Assembly (NCBI RefSeq): GCF_004361855.1
Contig: NZ_SNWQ01000015.1
Coordinates: forward strand, 124,001-188,000
Source of the DNA: Kribbella caucasensis
GTDB lineage: Bacteria > Actinomycetota > Actinomycetes > Propionibacteriales > Kribbellaceae
Direction of reading: 5' to 3'
DNA length: 64,000 nucleotides
The position numbers were made by a program, and so were the translations under genes. The notes beneath the pieces are model-generated. The model was not told the origin of the DNA and ran no database searches. It worked only from the letters and a program-made list of their open reading frames with translations. Shown piece after piece: positions 9,412 to 17,187 of the stretch. The number at the start of each line of letters is the position of its first letter. The stretch's first letter is position 1.

Positions 9412-9809
9412 AGCCATGGCAACCTCACCACTGGACGACTTGAGACTCCAGTAATGCGGGTTCTCATCTCATCTGCCCTCATCGCCAACTCTCTTTGACC
9501 CCATTTCGCGTCACGACTCGCGTCACGCGCGACCGCTCGCAGGAGGTCAGTGACACTCCCCCTCGGCCGGGCTGGCCGGCGCCGGATCCAAACCGTAGCC
9601 ATCGCCTTACAAGTCCGCTGCTGCACACCGACTCCGCTGTCTACAGGCCACAGACTGACCCAACGGCTGTCTGGGCTGCCATCTCTGGCATGTTCTGACT
9701 CCGGTTCATTGACAGATCCATTGACAGAGTTGTGGCTTGGGCAACATTGCGCCACGCGGGCGATCGCCGGCGCGGTCTGCGTCGGCGATCGCTTGTAGGT
9801 TCGCTCCGG
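9412..9809. other. Gene-free stretch with tRNA-like start
   Basis: I see no supportable gene in these 398 bases. Read on the minus strand, the first ~40 bases contain a D-arm-like GTCCAGTGGTGAGG joined to the tRNA 3'-half repeat, forming a chimeric pseudo-tRNA. A 10-base motif CATTGACAGA occurs twice, 14 bases apart, near 9703-9726. Confidence 0.4.
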
Positions 9810-10118
9810 TCAGGCTGGCCGGATAGCTGTGTGGTCGCGGCGGCGCTGTACGCCGAGGGTGACGCCCAGTCCGGCGCCGGCGAGGGCGATTCCGCCGAAG
9901 GCGCCGAGTGCGATCGAGGTGGCTTCCAGACCGTCGTCGTCAACAGTCTGGACAACCGGACTTGGCTCCGGCTTGACGTCGGCTGAGGCCGGTGCGGCCA
10001 TCACTGTGAGGGCGAGGCCGGCGCCCGCGCCCACTGCCAGCCGGATCAGCTTGGTCGCCATCGAGTTCGGTGTGGGAGATGTGGTCTTGGTTGCGTTCTT
10101 CGTGCTGTGTACAGACAT
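9810..10118 (-). CDS. Small exported membrane-anchored protein
   Basis: A 102-residue protein. A Thr/Ser-rich basic N terminus is followed by a signal-peptide-like segment ending MAAPASA (residues 40-46), an acidic Pro-rich ectodomain, a second hydrophobic helix near residues 67-90 and a terminal QRRR stop-transfer. It therefore looks like a small surface protein anchored by its C terminus. There is no LPXTG sortase signal. A GGAG lies about 10 bases before the ATG; Met20 is an alternative start. It is divergent from the BTAD-STAND-WD40 regulator and could be one of its targets. No family was recognised. Confidence 0.65.
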   Translation of the reverse strand: MSVHSTKNATKTTSPTPNSMATKLIRLAVGAGAGLALTVMAAPASADVKPEPSPVVQTVDDDGLEATSIALGAFGGIALAGAGLGVTLGVQRRRDHTAIRPA

Positions 10119-10210
10119 GACTGCTGCGCTCCTCTTGAGCGTCAAGGCGGGACTTCCTGTGCCGGTAGTCCGGGTACGCCTGACGGTCGGTGATCCCTTT
10201 GTCGCGCGCA

Positions 10211-10255
10211 GCGGTAACACGGCGACAAACGGCGGTGTCACGGCGGTAACGCGGC
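10211..10255. promoter_or_regulatory. Direct repeats upstream of SARP-type regulator
   Basis: GCGGTAACACGGC (10211-10223) recurs as GCGGTAACGCGGC (10243-10255), exactly 32 bases apart, about three helical turns. CGGCG cores at 10220, 10230 and 10241 add a 10-11 base periodicity. SARP/BTAD regulators classically bind direct repeats with ~11-bp spacing, so this is a candidate autoregulatory or target site. Confidence 0.4.
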
Positions 10256-10292
10256 CCTTGACCACGTGTGGTGACAGGTCGAGAGTCGAGAT

Positions 10293-13200
10293 GTGGGTAT
10301 CGCCGTTCTCGGCCCGCTCACGATCGAGGGGGAAGAAACAGTTCTCGGACGACGTGATCGCGTCGTGCTCGCCGCTCTCGCCGTACACCCAGGAGAGGTA
10401 GTCAGCGCGGAGGCACTCGCCGACGTGCTCTGGGACGACCAGCCACCGGCGACCTGGTCCAAGGTCGTGCAGGGCTGCGTGGTCCGGCTCCGCAAGCTGC
10501 TCGGCAGCCACACGATCGAGACCACGCCGCTGGGCTACCGGCTCGCCGTGCCGCTGGACGACATCGACGCCCAACGCTTCGAGCGCGCGGTCGGCCGTGC
10601 CCGTGAGTTGCTGGCCGCCGACGACCCGGAGCGGGCCGCGTTGGTGCTCGCTGATGCGCTGACGTTGTGGCGCGGCCGGCCGCTGATCGAGCTGGACGGG
10701 TGGGATCCGGGGCGGATCGAGGCGGCCCGGTTGACCGAGCTGCGCGAGACCGCGGAGGAGCTGTACGTGGATTCGGCGCTGCGCTCTGGCCAGCACGACC
10801 GGGTGCTGGCCAAAGCGCGGACGTTGGTGGCGGAGGCGCCGCTGCGGGAGCGGCGGTGGATCCTGCTTGCCACGGCGCAGTACCAGTCCGGCCGGCAGGC
10901 CGAGGCGCTGCGGACGTTGCGTCAGCTGCGCGACGTGCTGAGTCGTGAGCTCGGCCTGGATCCGGGGCCCGAGATCGACGTGCTGGAGCAGGCGATCCTG
11001 CATCAAGACCCCTCGCTGGTGGTGGCGAGTGCGTTGCCGGAGCCGAGTCCGGTCTGCCCGTACCGGGGTCTGCAGCCGTACGACGTGGACGACGCAGCCG
11101 AGTTCTTCGGCCGGGATGCCGACGTCGCGGCCGGCCTGCGGAAGCTCGCCGACACCTCGGTGCTGGCGGTGGTCGGCCCGTCTGGGTGCGGCAAGTCGTC
11201 GCTGGTGCGCGCCGGTGTCGCCGCCGCACTGCGGCGCGACGGGATGACCGTCGTGGTGATGACGCCCGGCGTGCACCCGGTCGCCACGTTTGCCACCGTG
11301 ATGCCCGGCCGGGGCTCGCCGCCGGCGTGCGTTGTGGACCAGTGCGAGGAGGTCTTCTCGCTGTGCCAGGACCCCTCCGAGCGCGCGGCGTTCCTGACCG
11401 CGCTGACGGCACACGCTGCCGTGGCGCCACTGATCTTGTCGTTCCGCGCGGATCGGATGGCCAACGTCTCCTCGCACCAGGGGTTCGCACGCCTGGTGGC
11501 CGACGGGATGTACGTGCTGGCGGCCATGACCGAACCGGACCTGCGGTCCGCGATCGAGGAACCGGCCCGGCTGGCGTCGCTCGTGGTCGAGCCAGGGCTG
11601 GTCGACGTGCTGGTCACCGAGATCGCCGGCCAACCCGGCGCGCTGCCGCTGATGTCGCACGCACTCGCCGAGACCTGGCAGCGCCGCGAGGGCCGCACCC
11701 TCACCGTGGCCGGCTACCGCGACACGGGCGGGATCCGTGGTGCCGTGGCGCAGTCGGCCGAACGGGCCTACGAGCGGGTCCCGGCCGAGCAGCGCTCGGT
11801 GTTGCGCGACCTGTTGCTGCGTCTGGTCACGCCCGGCCCGGAAGGCGAGCCGGTTCGTAGCCGGCTGCCCAGACGTCTGGTCGTCACCAGCCCTGCGAAC
11901 GATGCGATGATCGACCTGTTGGTCGACGCTCGGCTGGTGACCAGCGACGACGGAGCGGTCGAGCTCGCCCACGAGTCACTCGCCCGGGCCTGGCCCCGGC
12001 TGCGCGGGTGGCTCGACGACGACCTCGAAGGCCAACGCGTCCTGCACCACCTGGCGGTCGCCGCCGACTCCTGGGACGGTCTCGGCCGCCCGGACAGCGA
12101 GCTGTACCGCGGCGTACGCCTGGCCAAGGCCCTGGACTGGCAGGACAACAGTCAGCCCACGCTGACCGCCACCGAGCGGAACTTCCTCGCCGCGAGCAAG
12201 CGGCTCTCCGAGGCCGAGCTGCATGCCGCCGAGGACATCGCCCGGCGCCAGATCCGGGTCAATCGACGCCTCAGCGCCGCATTGAGCACGGCGGCCGTGC
12301 TCCTCGCCGGTGCACTCATCGCCGGCCTGGTCGCCGTCAACCAGGCCGAACGCGCCGACCAGCAGGCAACAGCAGCCCAGCGGGCTGCGACCAGCGAGCT
12401 CGCACGTCGGGTCGGGACTCGAGCGCTCCTCACCGAAGGCATCAGCCACTCGCTGCTGCTCGCGGCGCACGGGGCGCGCCTGGACGATTCCGCGGAGACC
12501 CGCGCCAACCTGCTCGCGGCGGTGAGCAAGCGCCCGCTGCTGGTCCGGTCGTTCCCTGGCCGCGGCGACGATGTGGAAGGTATTTCGGTATCCCCTGACG
12601 GGCGCCGGATCGTCTCCGGTGACGACGACGCGCGGTTCCACCTGTACGACGCCGGCACCGGCCGCGTGCTCAAGACCGTCGTCCTTGGACCGGACCTGGA
12701 GGCGCCGGTGTACGGCGAAGCCCACTTCAGCCCGGACGGCAGGTTCGTCGTCGCATCGGCGATCTACCCGCCGTATGCGCCCCCACCGCCTGACCAGCCG
12801 CTCCTTCGACTGTTGGACGCGGAGACGCTCGAGGAGGTGTCGCCGCCGCTCGCGTTCCCGAGCACGAAGAAGCTCACGCGCCATGGGTTGGCGTTCAGCG
12901 CCGATGCGCGGTACCTCGCGGCCTCATTCCAGGAAGGCACCGACAACGCTCCGGCGGCGAGGTCCGCTCCGAGCTTCGCCCTCGTGTGGGACCTCAAGGC
13001 GACCGACCGCCTCCCTCGCAGAGTGAACCTGCCGATGTGGATTCAGGGCATCGCTCTCAGTCCGGACGGCCGCATTCTGTACAGCATGCAGCCACTCACG
13101 GCGTACGACGTCGCCACGGGGGCACAGCTTTGGCGGCGCCCGGATCTCACCGGCTTTATGCGCATCGACGTCACCCGTGACGGCAAGCTGATCGCTCTTC

Positions 13201-14564
13201 AACTGTTCAACAAGGATTACACGGACGGGAGCGTGATCGGACTTGTCGACGCGCGCACAGGCAGGACGGTCAGGCTGCTGCCCGACCACATCGACGAGCC
13301 GCGCGCACTGGCCTTCTCTCGTGACGGCACCGTGCTCGGCTCCGTCTCGCACAACGGCGAGGCCATCGTCTGGGACGCTGCCACCGGCCGACCCCGCCAA
13401 CGGATCAAGTCGTTCGAGATCTTGTGGGGGGTCGACTTCAGTCCGGACGGCCGGACGTTGTACACCGGCGGCGACGAGGGCATCGTCCGGGCCTACGATC
13501 TGTCCGGACAGCAGCGGTACCTGCAGGGCAGCCAGCCGATGCCCGCGCGCACGTACGCGCATGTCCTCGCATCGAGAGACGGCAGGCGAACGGCCTACAT
13601 CTGGAGCGACGCCGCGACCGCGTGGATGAGTTTCGCCGACTCGACCACCGGCGCTCGCAGCGCACCCGTGCGACTGGACATCGATCCGGTGAGGTCCCTG
13701 GCTACCTGGCATCCGGACAGCCGTCACTTCGCCGCCGTCGACCGGGCGGGTGTCATCGCGATCATCGACTCCGTGACGAACCGGGTGATCGTGCGGCGCC
13801 AGGTCGTCGAGAAGGAAATCGAGTCGATCGCGTATGTCGAGCGCGGGAACCGCATCGCAGTCACCGACACCGACCGCTGGACGACCATGCTCGACGCGCG
13901 CGGGCTGCGGCCTAGCGGCTCGGCCATCGATGTCGGAGGGGACACCAAGTGGTTTGACTGGCCGGGTCAGTACTGTTGCGCTGCGGTGTCGCCGGATGGG
14001 CAGCAAATGGTCCTGTTCGAGCATTCCCCGGACGCCGCCAAGGCACAATGGCGCGTCATCCGCGTCGCGACCGGCGAGGTCGTCGCAGACGGCGAGGTGA
14101 TCCTCAACTTGTTCGACGCGTCGTTCTCACCAGACGGCCGCAGGATCGCCGTCACCGGGGTCGGCGGCGAGCTCGTGGTCATCGATGTGGCAGCCGGAGC
14201 CGAGCTGCGCGCACCGACGACCGGCCACGGCGGCAATGGTGAGTTCGTCCGGTTCTCGCCGGACGGCACGAGGATCGTGTCGGGAGCGTCGGATGGCACC
14301 GTGAGCCTGTGGGACACCCACACCCTCGACCTCCTCGGCACCGTCACGACAGCAACCGGCAGCGAACCCGCCCTCGTCTCACCGACCTTCACCCAGGGCA
14401 ACGACATCGTGACCATCGCCGCGTACGACGGGAACGCATACCGGTGGGACACACGCATCGATCGGTTGATGGACTTCGCCTGCAGCATGGCCGGTCGCAA
14501 CCTCACCGATGAGGAGTGGACGCAGGCTTTCGGCAATCGTCCCTACGAGAAGACCTGCCCGTGA
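10293..14564 (+). CDS. AfsR-like BTAD / STAND / WD40 transmembrane regulator
   Basis: A 1423-residue protein. Residues 1-90 form an OmpR-type winged helix and about 95-243 a bacterial transcriptional activation (BTAD) domain, together the SARP module. CPYRGLQPYD (255-264) opens an nSTAND1-type NTPase with P-loop GPSGCGKS (295-302) and a Walker-B-like VVDQCEE. One hydrophobic helix lies near residues 660-680, and the remaining ~700 residues are WD40-like repeats (recurring SPDGR blocks). Topology suggests DNA binding and NTPase in the cytoplasm and a propeller outside the membrane, unlike soluble AfsR. It starts at GTG 10293. The downstream gene content is degraded, so no target operon is obvious except the divergent small exported protein. 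Confidence 0.85.
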   Translation: MGIAVLGPLTIEGEETVLGRRDRVVLAALAVHPGEVVSAEALADVLWDDQPPATWSKVVQGCVVRLRKLLGSHTIETTPLGYRLAVPLDDIDAQRFERAVGRARELLAADDPERAALVLADALTLWRGRPLIELDGWDPGRIEAARLTELRETAEELYVDSALRSGQHDRVLAKARTLVAEAPLRERRWILLATAQYQSGRQAEALRTLRQLRDVLSRELGLDPGPEIDVLEQAILHQDPSLVVASALPEPSPVCPYRGLQPYDVDDAAEFFGRDADVAAGLRKLADTSVLAVVGPSGCGKSSLVRAGVAAALRRDGMTVVVMTPGVHPVATFATVMPGRGSPPACVVDQCEEVFSLCQDPSERAAFLTALTAHAAVAPLILSFRADRMANVSSHQGFARLVADGMYVLAAMTEPDLRSAIEEPARLASLVVEPGLVDVLVTEIAGQPGALPLMSHALAETWQRREGRTLTVAGYRDTGGIRGAVAQSAERAYERVPAEQRSVLRDLLLRLVTPGPEGEPVRSRLPRRLVVTSPANDAMIDLLVDARLVTSDDGAVELAHESLARAWPRLRGWLDDDLEGQRVLHHLAVAADSWDGLGRPDSELYRGVRLAKALDWQDNSQPTLTATERNFLAASKRLSEAELHAAEDIARRQIRVNRRLSAALSTAAVLLAGALIAGLVAVNQAERADQQATAAQRAATSELARRVGTRALLTEGISHSLLLAAHGARLDDSAETRANLLAAVSKRPLLVRSFPGRGDDVEGISVSPDGRRIVSGDDDARFHLYDAGTGRVLKTVVLGPDLEAPVYGEAHFSPDGRFVVASAIYPPYAPPPPDQPLLRLLDAETLEEVSPPLAFPSTKKLTRHGLAFSADARYLAASFQEGTDNAPAARSAPSFALVWDLKATDRLPRRVNLPMWIQGIALSPDGRILYSMQPLTAYDVATGAQLWRRPDLTGFMRIDVTRDGKLIALQLFNKDYTDGSVIGLVDARTGRTVRLLPDHIDEPRALAFSRDGTVLGSVSHNGEAIVWDAATGRPRQRIKSFEILWGVDFSPDGRTLYTGGDEGIVRAYDLSGQQRYLQGSQPMPARTYAHVLASRDGRRTAYIWSDAATAWMSFADSTTGARSAPVRLDIDPVRSLATWHPDSRHFAAVDRAGVIAIIDSVTNRVIVRRQVVEKEIESIAYVERGNRIAVTDTDRWTTMLDARGLRPSGSAIDVGGDTKWFDWPGQYCCAAVSPDGQQMVLFEHSPDAAKAQWRVIRVATGEVVADGEVILNLFDASFSPDGRRIAVTGVGGELVVIDVAAGAELRAPTTGHGGNGEFVRFSPDGTRIVSGASDGTVSLWDTHTLDLLGTVTTATGSEPALVSPTFTQGNDIVTIAAYDGNAYRWDTRIDRLMDFACSMAGRNLTDEEWTQAFGNRPYEKTCP

Positions 14565-14710
14565 CCCGCCGGGTGAAGCGGTGCCGCGGTTGTTACTCGA
14601 CACGGGAGGTGTTGAACGCGCACGAGAGACCGACAGCGACAACGGCGAGTGATTCGGGGTCGCGCCAGACAGTGCCGCCGAGCTTTCTCGATCGCATCGC
14701 GAGGCGGGCC

Positions 14711-14785
14711 GCTTCGTCGTGATCGAACCGACGACCTTCTCATTACGAGGAAGACTTTCAGCGTTGCAGACGCCCTCTACCAGCG
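14711..14785 (-). other. Decayed tRNA-like sequence
   Basis: Read on the minus strand, the order is a D-arm-like GCTGGTAGAG (14775-14784), an anticodon region containing CTCGTAA, and a T-arm GGTCGTCGGTTCGAT with one stem mismatch. No acceptor stem or proper anticodon stem can be formed, so it is not a functional tRNA. It is the second tRNA fragment inside the 44-bp-repeat segment and may be a scar of an older integration. Confidence 0.4.
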
Positions 14786-14788
14786 TCT

Positions 14789-15250
14789 TTGCTGACACAG
14801 CCGCCCGCACCACGGGCCGATTCCACCATGGGCTTCCAGGATTTCGCACCACGTGTGGCACCACGCGGGACGCCATCTCCAGTAGCTCTGGCAAGTCGGC
14901 TCTTGCCGGACCATCGCGGTTCGCCGGTTTCCTGGAGCCACCACTGGGTCTGGGGTGGCGGCCGCGGGAGCCGTCCGATCTTGAACTCAACCGCATGGCA
15001 CCATGCCTGGCTCTCGGTCGGCCACGCTGCCGGAGTAGATCCCGACAACTACCGCGTCTGGATCCACGAAGGCCCGGAAGCGACCGCGCCGGCCACGGTC
15101 GGCCACACGATCGCCTTGACCAACTGGAGCCTCTACGCACTGCCGCAGCGCAACCTCGAAGGGGTCCTCGCGCACGAGGTGGCGCACCACTTGGCCCAGC
15201 CACAGAGGGTCTCGCTGCTCGGCCAGGGCAGCCAGCTCGGCCTCAGTTGA
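14789..15250 (+). pseudogene. Truncated HEXXH peptidase fragment
   Basis: The 3' half of this open frame encodes a stretch ending [13 protein letters not shown], where HEVAH is a zinc-peptidase HEXXH motif. It is preceded by YRVWIHEGPEATAPATVG and [11 protein letters not shown], resembling the catalytic start of M48-type membrane proteases. The frame stops about 15 residues after the motif, so the third zinc ligand and all transmembrane helices are missing. The first ~45 residues have no recognisable similarity and are probably read-in sequence. I treat it as a gene remnant. Confidence 0.5.
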
Positions 15251-15284
15251 CTCGCAGGTCGGGCTGTCGGGGCAGAATCAACGT

Positions 15285-15764
15285 GTGAAGAAACCTGAGG
15301 CCGACCCCGTCGTCGCGCGCAACCGCAAGGCTGCCCACGACTACCATCTGGGCGAGTCCTGGGAGGCCGGGATCGTGCTGCAGGGTCCGGAGGTGAAGGC
15401 ACTCCGCGCCGGGCGGGCGTCCCTGGTCGGCGGCTTCGCCGCTATCGAGGACCGGGAGATCTGGCTGCACGGCGTGCACATCCCGCAGTACTCCCAGGCC
15501 CGCTGGTTCAACGACGGCTCACGCCGCAAGCGGAAGCTGCTGCTGCACCGTGCCCAGATCGACAAGATCGAACGCAAGGTCAACGAGAGCGGGCTGACGA
15601 TCGTCCCGGTGACCCTCTACTTCAAGGATGGTCGCGCGAAGGTCGAGATCGCCCTGGCCCGCGGCAAGAAGACCTGGGACAAGCGGCACGCGCTCGCCGA
15701 GCGCGAGGCAAGCCGAGAGGCCGAGCGTGCGGTCAGCCGCCGACGCAAGGGTCGCCCGGACTGA
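15285..15764 (+). CDS. smpB: SsrA-binding protein SmpB
   Basis: A 159-residue protein matching SmpB over its full length: [18 protein letters not shown], then [46 protein letters not shown] and a basic Arg-rich tail. SmpB binds tmRNA and delivers it to stalled ribosomes for trans-translation. It starts at GTG 15285. Unusually, no ssrA (tmRNA) gene fits in the 140 bases between it and the tRNA, and ftsEX are not upstream. It lies inside the 44-bp-repeat segment. It could be the sole copy displaced by a rearrangement, or a second copy carried by the element. Confidence 0.9.
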   Translation: MKKPEADPVVARNRKAAHDYHLGESWEAGIVLQGPEVKALRAGRASLVGGFAAIEDREIWLHGVHIPQYSQARWFNDGSRRKRKLLLHRAQIDKIERKVNESGLTIVPVTLYFKDGRAKVEIALARGKKTWDKRHALAEREASREAERAVSRRRKGRPD

Positions 15765-15903
15765 TCAGCGGTGCGTACGATCGCGCCCATGAGGCCGTGG
15801 AGCTCCAGTACACGGTTCGAGACTAGGTGCCCCCACCTCCAAATTCGCGCGTGCGTCACCCGAGCGGCACGGCCGCGTACAAGTCAGCACTTGCCCGATC
15901 TTG

Positions 15904-15980
15904 TGGTGGGGCGGGTGGGACTCGAACCCACGACCCAGGGATTATGAGTCCCCTGCTCTAACCGGCTGAGCTACCGCCCC
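15904..15980 (-). tRNA. tRNA with CAT anticodon (Met or Ile2)
   Basis: Read on the minus strand: acceptor GGGGCGG pairing with CCGCCCC, D-arm GCTC...GAGC, anticodon loop CTCATAA, T-arm GTGGGTTCGAGTCCCAC, discriminator A and an encoded CCA (15904-15906). The CAT anticodon marks elongator tRNA-Met or the lysidine-modified tRNA-Ile2; I cannot tell which. It is not initiator-type because the acceptor starts with a paired G. Its 3' half is duplicated at 9368. Confidence 0.93.
15905..15948. repeat. 44-bp direct repeat within tRNA (att-like)
   Basis: The tRNA-internal partner of the orphan copy at 9368-9411. The two are identical for 44 bases and diverge immediately on both sides. Confidence 0.8.
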
Positions 15981-16066
15981 GGGCGTCTGCGGATCGCGAC
16001 GCGTTGTCGGGAGATGGTATCCGGGTGGGGGTGGGACTGGGTGGGGTGGGCTGGGAGGATGGTGGG

Positions 16067-16588
16067 GTGAGACTTCGTCGTGTAGCGGTGCCGGGTGAGG
16101 TGGTTGAGGCGGTGCGGGTGGCCGCTGGGGGGCGGGAGGACATCCTGGCGTCGGTGCAGTTGGCTGATGGGAGCTGGGTCGCGGGGTCGCGGGCGGCTGT
16201 GTATCTGCCGGAGGGTGACAAGTTGCGGCGGGTCGGGTGGGAGGCGATAGAGCGGGCCGCGTGGGACTCCGAGGCGTCGGTGTTGCGGGTGTACGAGACG
16301 ACCGCGTTCGGGACGCCGTTGCGGAGTACCGAGCTGGCGGTGGACGACCCGGGGCGCTTCGGACAGTTGCTGCGCGAACGCGTGGACGCGAGTGTGCTGG
16401 TGCAGCGTCACGTACCCCTGGTCGGGAAGAAGGGTGTGCGCATCGTGGGGCGGCGGAATCCGGCGGATCGGGACGCGCCGGTGACGTGGAACTTCGTTCT
16501 GGACAAGGGATTAGAGCCCGATCGGCCGGGGTTGATCGAACAGGCCGAGATGGCGCTGAAGGCGGTCCGGGACGAGTTCGGCATCTGA
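16067..16588 (+). CDS. Conserved actinobacterial hypothetical protein
   Basis: A 173-residue soluble protein beginning RLRRVAVPGEVVEAVRVA and containing a WEAIERAAWDSEASVLRVYE block, a pattern I associate with an uncharacterised actinobacterial family of about 170 residues. GTG 16067 is chosen because GGGAGGA lies about eight bases upstream. The open frame extends 21 codons further upstream, but that stretch is Gly/Val-rich and overlaps the tRNA flank. No catalytic motif or membrane helix is visible. It sits between two tRNA genes. Confidence 0.75.
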   Translation: MRLRRVAVPGEVVEAVRVAAGGREDILASVQLADGSWVAGSRAAVYLPEGDKLRRVGWEAIERAAWDSEASVLRVYETTAFGTPLRSTELAVDDPGRFGQLLRERVDASVLVQRHVPLVGKKGVRIVGRRNPADRDAPVTWNFVLDKGLEPDRPGLIEQAEMALKAVRDEFGI

Positions 16589-16634
16589 GCCGGAAGCGAT
16601 CCCAGTGGCCGGTCTGCAGGCGGGAATCCCGTTT

Positions 16635-16662
16635 TTGTAGTTCGGCGCGGGCCTGCTAACCT
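16635..16662 (+). promoter_or_regulatory. Candidate tRNA-Asn promoter
   Basis: TTGTAG (16635-16640) and TAACCT (16657-16662) are separated by 16 bases and lie 44 bases before the tRNA-Asn gene. They are a reasonable match to housekeeping -35 and -10 elements. Confidence 0.4.
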
Positions 16663-16706
16663 AATCCGGTCCTCAGGGATCCGGGGGGGGCACGAAACAC
16701 CACTGA

Positions 16707-16779
16707 TCCCGCGTAGCTCAATTGGCAGAGCAGCCGGCTGTTAACCGGCAGGTTACTGGTTCGAGTCCAGTCGCGGGAG
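16707..16779 (+). tRNA. tRNA-Asn (GTT)
   Basis: Acceptor TCCCGCG pairs with CGCGGGA, the D-arm is GCTC...GAGC, the anticodon loop CTGTTAA gives anticodon GTT, the T-arm is ACTGGTTCGAGTCCAGT and the discriminator is G. CCA is not encoded. Confidence 0.95.
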
Positions 16780-16940
16780 CAAACCAACGAAGCCGGTTCG
16801 GAACTACGAACCGGCTCTTTTCATGCCCGGCCACGCTGCGGTGTCCCACCGACCCCATGTGTCCGGCCGTACTGCGGTGTCCGGCGGGCCCGGGCGGATC
16901 GGCCGGGCCCGCGGACGCGGAGTACTGGTTGGTCCAAAGG

Positions 16941-17087
16941 TCAGTTGTTGCGGTTGTCCTTCCGGCGTTCCAGGGCTCGCTGGATGCGGTGCTGCGGTTG
17001 ACCCGTCAGCTTGGCGATCAGGGGCACGCGGAACTTGTACGCCGCGACGGCGCCCACCACGAGCACGAGCAGGATGAACCAGCCCAT
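16941..17087 (-). CDS. Small membrane protein, 48 aa
   Basis: A 48-residue protein starting MGWFILLVLVVGAVAAYKF, a single N-terminal transmembrane helix, then a basic cytoplasmic tail (HRIQRALERRKDN). AAGGGA sits about eight bases before the ATG, and the frame shows the codon bias of its neighbours. It is just downstream of the sigma-factor gene on the same strand. Function unknown. The length, helix placement and ribosome binding site support a real short gene. Confidence 0.6.
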   Translation of the reverse strand: MGWFILLVLVVGAVAAYKFRVPLIAKLTGQPQHRIQRALERRKDNRNN

Positions 17088-17187
17088 CGGAGTTCCCTTC
17101 AGTCGGACCTGCATCCATCATCCCCCGCCCGCGGTAACAACCACTCAGTCAAACCCCTGAGCGCCCCCTGGTTTCGCGGCACCGAGC

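Larger units (their letters stand above)
9368..15948. mobile_element. Putative tRNA-integrated element remnant, ~6.5 kb
   Basis: The segment is bounded by perfect 44-bp direct repeats derived from the 3' half of a tRNA gene, with the intact tRNA at the right end in the correct polarity for integration at its 3' terminus. Contents: a small secreted protein, a giant BTAD-STAND-WD40 regulator, a decayed tRNA-like sequence, a peptidase fragment and smpB. No integrase, excisionase or replication gene is visible, so the element is defective or heavily deleted. The presence of smpB, normally a core gene, may mean that the boundaries reflect a rearranged rather than a simple insertion. Confidence 0.5.

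Noticed and set aside
9405-9755. A 116-residue minus-strand frame in the island's left end as a possible integrase remnant
   Set aside because: I find no tyrosine-recombinase R-H-R-Y pattern or other motif, and it runs through the tRNA-derived repeat.
9810-11972. A 720-residue minus-strand open frame across the BTAD-STAND-WD40 gene
   Set aside because: Only its last 102 codons encode a plausible protein. The remainder is the antisense of the regulator with Arg/Gln/Pro-rich composition.
14719-15288. A 189-residue plus-strand frame in the peptidase-fragment region
   Set aside because: It overlaps the frame with the HEXXH motif and is Arg/Pro-rich with no domain. The other frame is better supported.
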